In this document: positions 6,056-6,795 of the stretch, piece by piece
Layout: every line of letters starts with the position of its first letter
Numbering within the stretch: the stretch's first letter is position 1
Assembly (NCBI GenBank): GCA_949295395.1
Contig: CASFLB010000067.1
Location: forward strand, 1 to 6,795
DNA from: an uncultured Pseudomonadota bacterium
Lineage (GTDB): Bacteria > Pseudomonadota > Alphaproteobacteria > RF32 > CAG-239
DNA length: 6,795 nt
Direction: 5' to 3'
Notes under the pieces: model-generated
What the model was told of the DNA's origin: nothing
The model's database searches: none
The model's input: the letters and a program-made list of their open reading frames with translations, nothing else
Made by a program: the position numbers and the translations under genes

Positions 6056-6409
6056 TTATTTTTTAGATTTTTTATTAGAATTTGCGGGTTTCGCCTCTTC
6101 AGGAGAAACAACATCGCGAACGGTCATGCGGTTAATTTTGATTTGGGTATTGGGGGCAATTTCAACCACCAATTCATAATCGCCGTTAGCGCTGATAACC
6201 TTAGCGTAAATTCCGCCGCCGGTAATAACGTCATCACCGGGCTTAATAGCAAGCAACATAGCCTGATGAGCTTTATATCTTTTTTGATTCGGACGAAAGA
6301 TAAGAAAATAAAGAATTAAGATAAAGAGTACGATTTGGAACAGAAACGCCATACCGGAACTTTGAGGAGCGGCGGCGGTAGATTGAGCCAAAGCATCAGA
6401 AATAAACAT
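6056..6409 (-). CDS. yajC: preprotein translocase subunit YajC
   Basis: YajC is a small inner-membrane protein that associates with SecDF and the Sec holotranslocon. The 117-residue protein has a short Ala/Ser/Gln-rich N-terminus, one membrane segment (about 20-38), the conserved RPNQKR (39-44) directly after it, and GDDVITGGGIYAKV (58-71), the core of the YajC domain. The tail is Lys-rich and probably disordered. The ATG at 6409 is preferred over the one at 6415: AGGAG (6416-6420) is six bases from the first but touches the second. It is the first gene of the operon. Confidence 0.95.
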   Translation of the reverse strand: MFISDALAQSTAAAPQSSGMAFLFQIVLFILILYFLIFRPNQKRYKAHQAMLLAIKPGDDVITGGGIYAKVISANGDYELVVEIAPNTQIKINRMTVRDVVSPEEAKPANSNKKSKK

Positions 6410-6415
6410 AGACAT

Positions 6416-6420
6416 CTCCT
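6416..6420 (-). promoter_or_regulatory. yajC ribosome binding site
   Basis: The minus strand reads AGGAG immediately before one ATG (6415) and six bases before a second in-frame ATG (6409). Normal spacing selects the second, making the protein two residues shorter. Confidence 0.75.
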
Positions 6421-6443
6421 TATATATAAAATTATCTTGGGCT

Positions 6444-6471
6444 ACTATACACCATTATTTAAGGATAACAA
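6444..6471 (-). promoter_or_regulatory. probable promoter of the yajC-secD-secF operon
   Basis: On the minus strand TTGTTA (6466-6471), 16 bases and TATAGT (6444-6449) would start transcription near 6437, about 28 bases before the yajC ATG. The -10 box matches five of six and the -35 four of six. It is the best candidate between yajC and the divergent gene. Confidence 0.55.
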
Positions 6472-6577
6472 CCATAAAAAAACAACCTTTTAACAAATTT
6501 TTTTTAGAAAAAGGATGTAAAAAGCAAAACCTCTCTGTTTTTTGCGCCAAAAATTCAGCCTATGTCAAAAATGTCTG

Positions 6578-6606
6578 TTGAAAGTAAACGGCATTTATGA
6601 TATAAT
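6578..6606 (+). promoter_or_regulatory. strong sigma-70 promoter for the right-edge secreted protein
   Basis: TTGAAA (6578-6583, five of six), a 17-base spacer and a perfect TATAAT (6601-6606) predict a start near 6613, about 23 bases before the ATG. It faces away from the yajC promoter, so 6410-6635 is a divergent control region. Confidence 0.8.
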
Positions 6607-6635
6607 CGAGTCGTAAGAAAAAAAAGGAAAACATC

Positions 6636-6795
6636 ATGCGCTTGCGGCTCACATATTATTTACTGGCTTTCGGGCTTGGTCTTTGGACAAGCTCCGCTTT
6701 GGCTTCGGTCTGTTTTGTAACCGACACCTCAGAGTGTCAGGGCGGTTTGTTTGGCAATACCGAGGATTTAGATGGAGATGGAACGCCCGATAATT
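6636..6795 (+). CDS. secreted protein with Ca-binding-like repeat, N-terminal part (unknown)
   Basis: Fifty-three codons are visible before the window ends. Residues 1-24 form a Sec signal peptide: Met-Arg-Leu-Arg, a hydrophobic core, and a likely cleavage after ALA (22-24). The mature part contains two cysteines (26 and 34) and an acidic DLDGDGTPDN (44-53) that matches the Asp/Gly pattern of thrombospondin type-3-like or dockerin-like calcium-binding loops. The precise family cannot be told from this fragment. The Shine-Dalgarno AAGGA (6624-6628) is seven bases from the ATG and the promoter is strong, so it is likely well expressed. It would be exported through the Sec system encoded next to it, but a direct functional tie to that operon is not shown. 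Confidence 0.8.
   Translation, partial: MRLRLTYYLLAFGLGLWTSSALASVCFVTDTSECQGGLFGNTEDLDGDGTPDN

Noticed and set aside
5468..6319. A 283-codon open frame on the plus strand, opposite secD and yajC
   Set aside because: It lies antisense to two certain genes, is rich in Asn, Phe and Arg as expected from reversed codons, has no domain I recognise, and crosses the yajC-secD gap without any gene signal.
6510..6555. GCAAAAC and GTTTTTTGC arms in the yajC upstream region, considered as a hairpin
   Set aside because: Pairing needs a two-base bulge, is weak, and overlaps no T run in the needed direction.

Overview
The window looks like a piece of chromosome from an AT-rich alphaproteobacterium. The evidence is a proteobacterial yajC-secD-secF operon with separate SecD and SecF, a short YajC with an N-terminus ending in an Ala-Gln-rich stretch, and a gpsA-pgpA pair. 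The low GC (judged by eye) and the secreted Cys/Asp-rich protein at the right edge remind me of uncultured animal-gut alphaproteobacteria, but that is an inference from style and not a taxonomic proof.

Left part (1-671): a regulatory and RNA-gene region. A minus-strand gene appears to begin at base 10 and leave the window, with a Shine-Dalgarno sequence and a plausible promoter. Just upstream of that promoter lies a cluster of DnaA-box-like 9-mers in one orientation (112-199), which could be a replication origin or a DnaA-controlled promoter. Next come a rho-independent terminator, a complete tRNA-Val(GAC) on the minus strand, and a 22-codon small ORF that has a strong Shine-Dalgarno sequence, a good sigma-70 promoter and a sequence like a bare signal peptide.

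Middle part (672-3029): murI (glutamate racemase, plus strand) converges on gpsA-pgpA (minus strand), and the ends of murI and pgpA overlap by 9 bases. GpsA makes sn-glycerol-3-phosphate, the backbone precursor of phospholipids. PgpA dephosphorylates phosphatidylglycerophosphate to phosphatidylglycerol. The two genes are 5 bases apart and form a small phospholipid operon. The GpsA belongs to a divergent subtype with unusual motif variants.

Right part (3030-6795): an unrecognised 104-residue protein has its own near-consensus promoter and sits between two hairpin terminators, so it looks like an independent one-gene unit. The yajC-secD-secF operon (minus strand) encodes the accessory complex of the Sec translocon, which uses the proton gradient to help pull proteins across the inner membrane. 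It has a plausible promoter upstream and a clear terminator downstream. Divergently from yajC, a strong sigma-70 promoter drives a secreted protein with a signal peptide and a calcium-binding-like Asp/Gly repeat, cut by the window end.

Most of the window is ordinary housekeeping. The parts that merit a second look are the DnaA-box cluster, the signal-peptide-like small ORF in front of the tRNA, the isolated unknown gene and the GpsA subtype.
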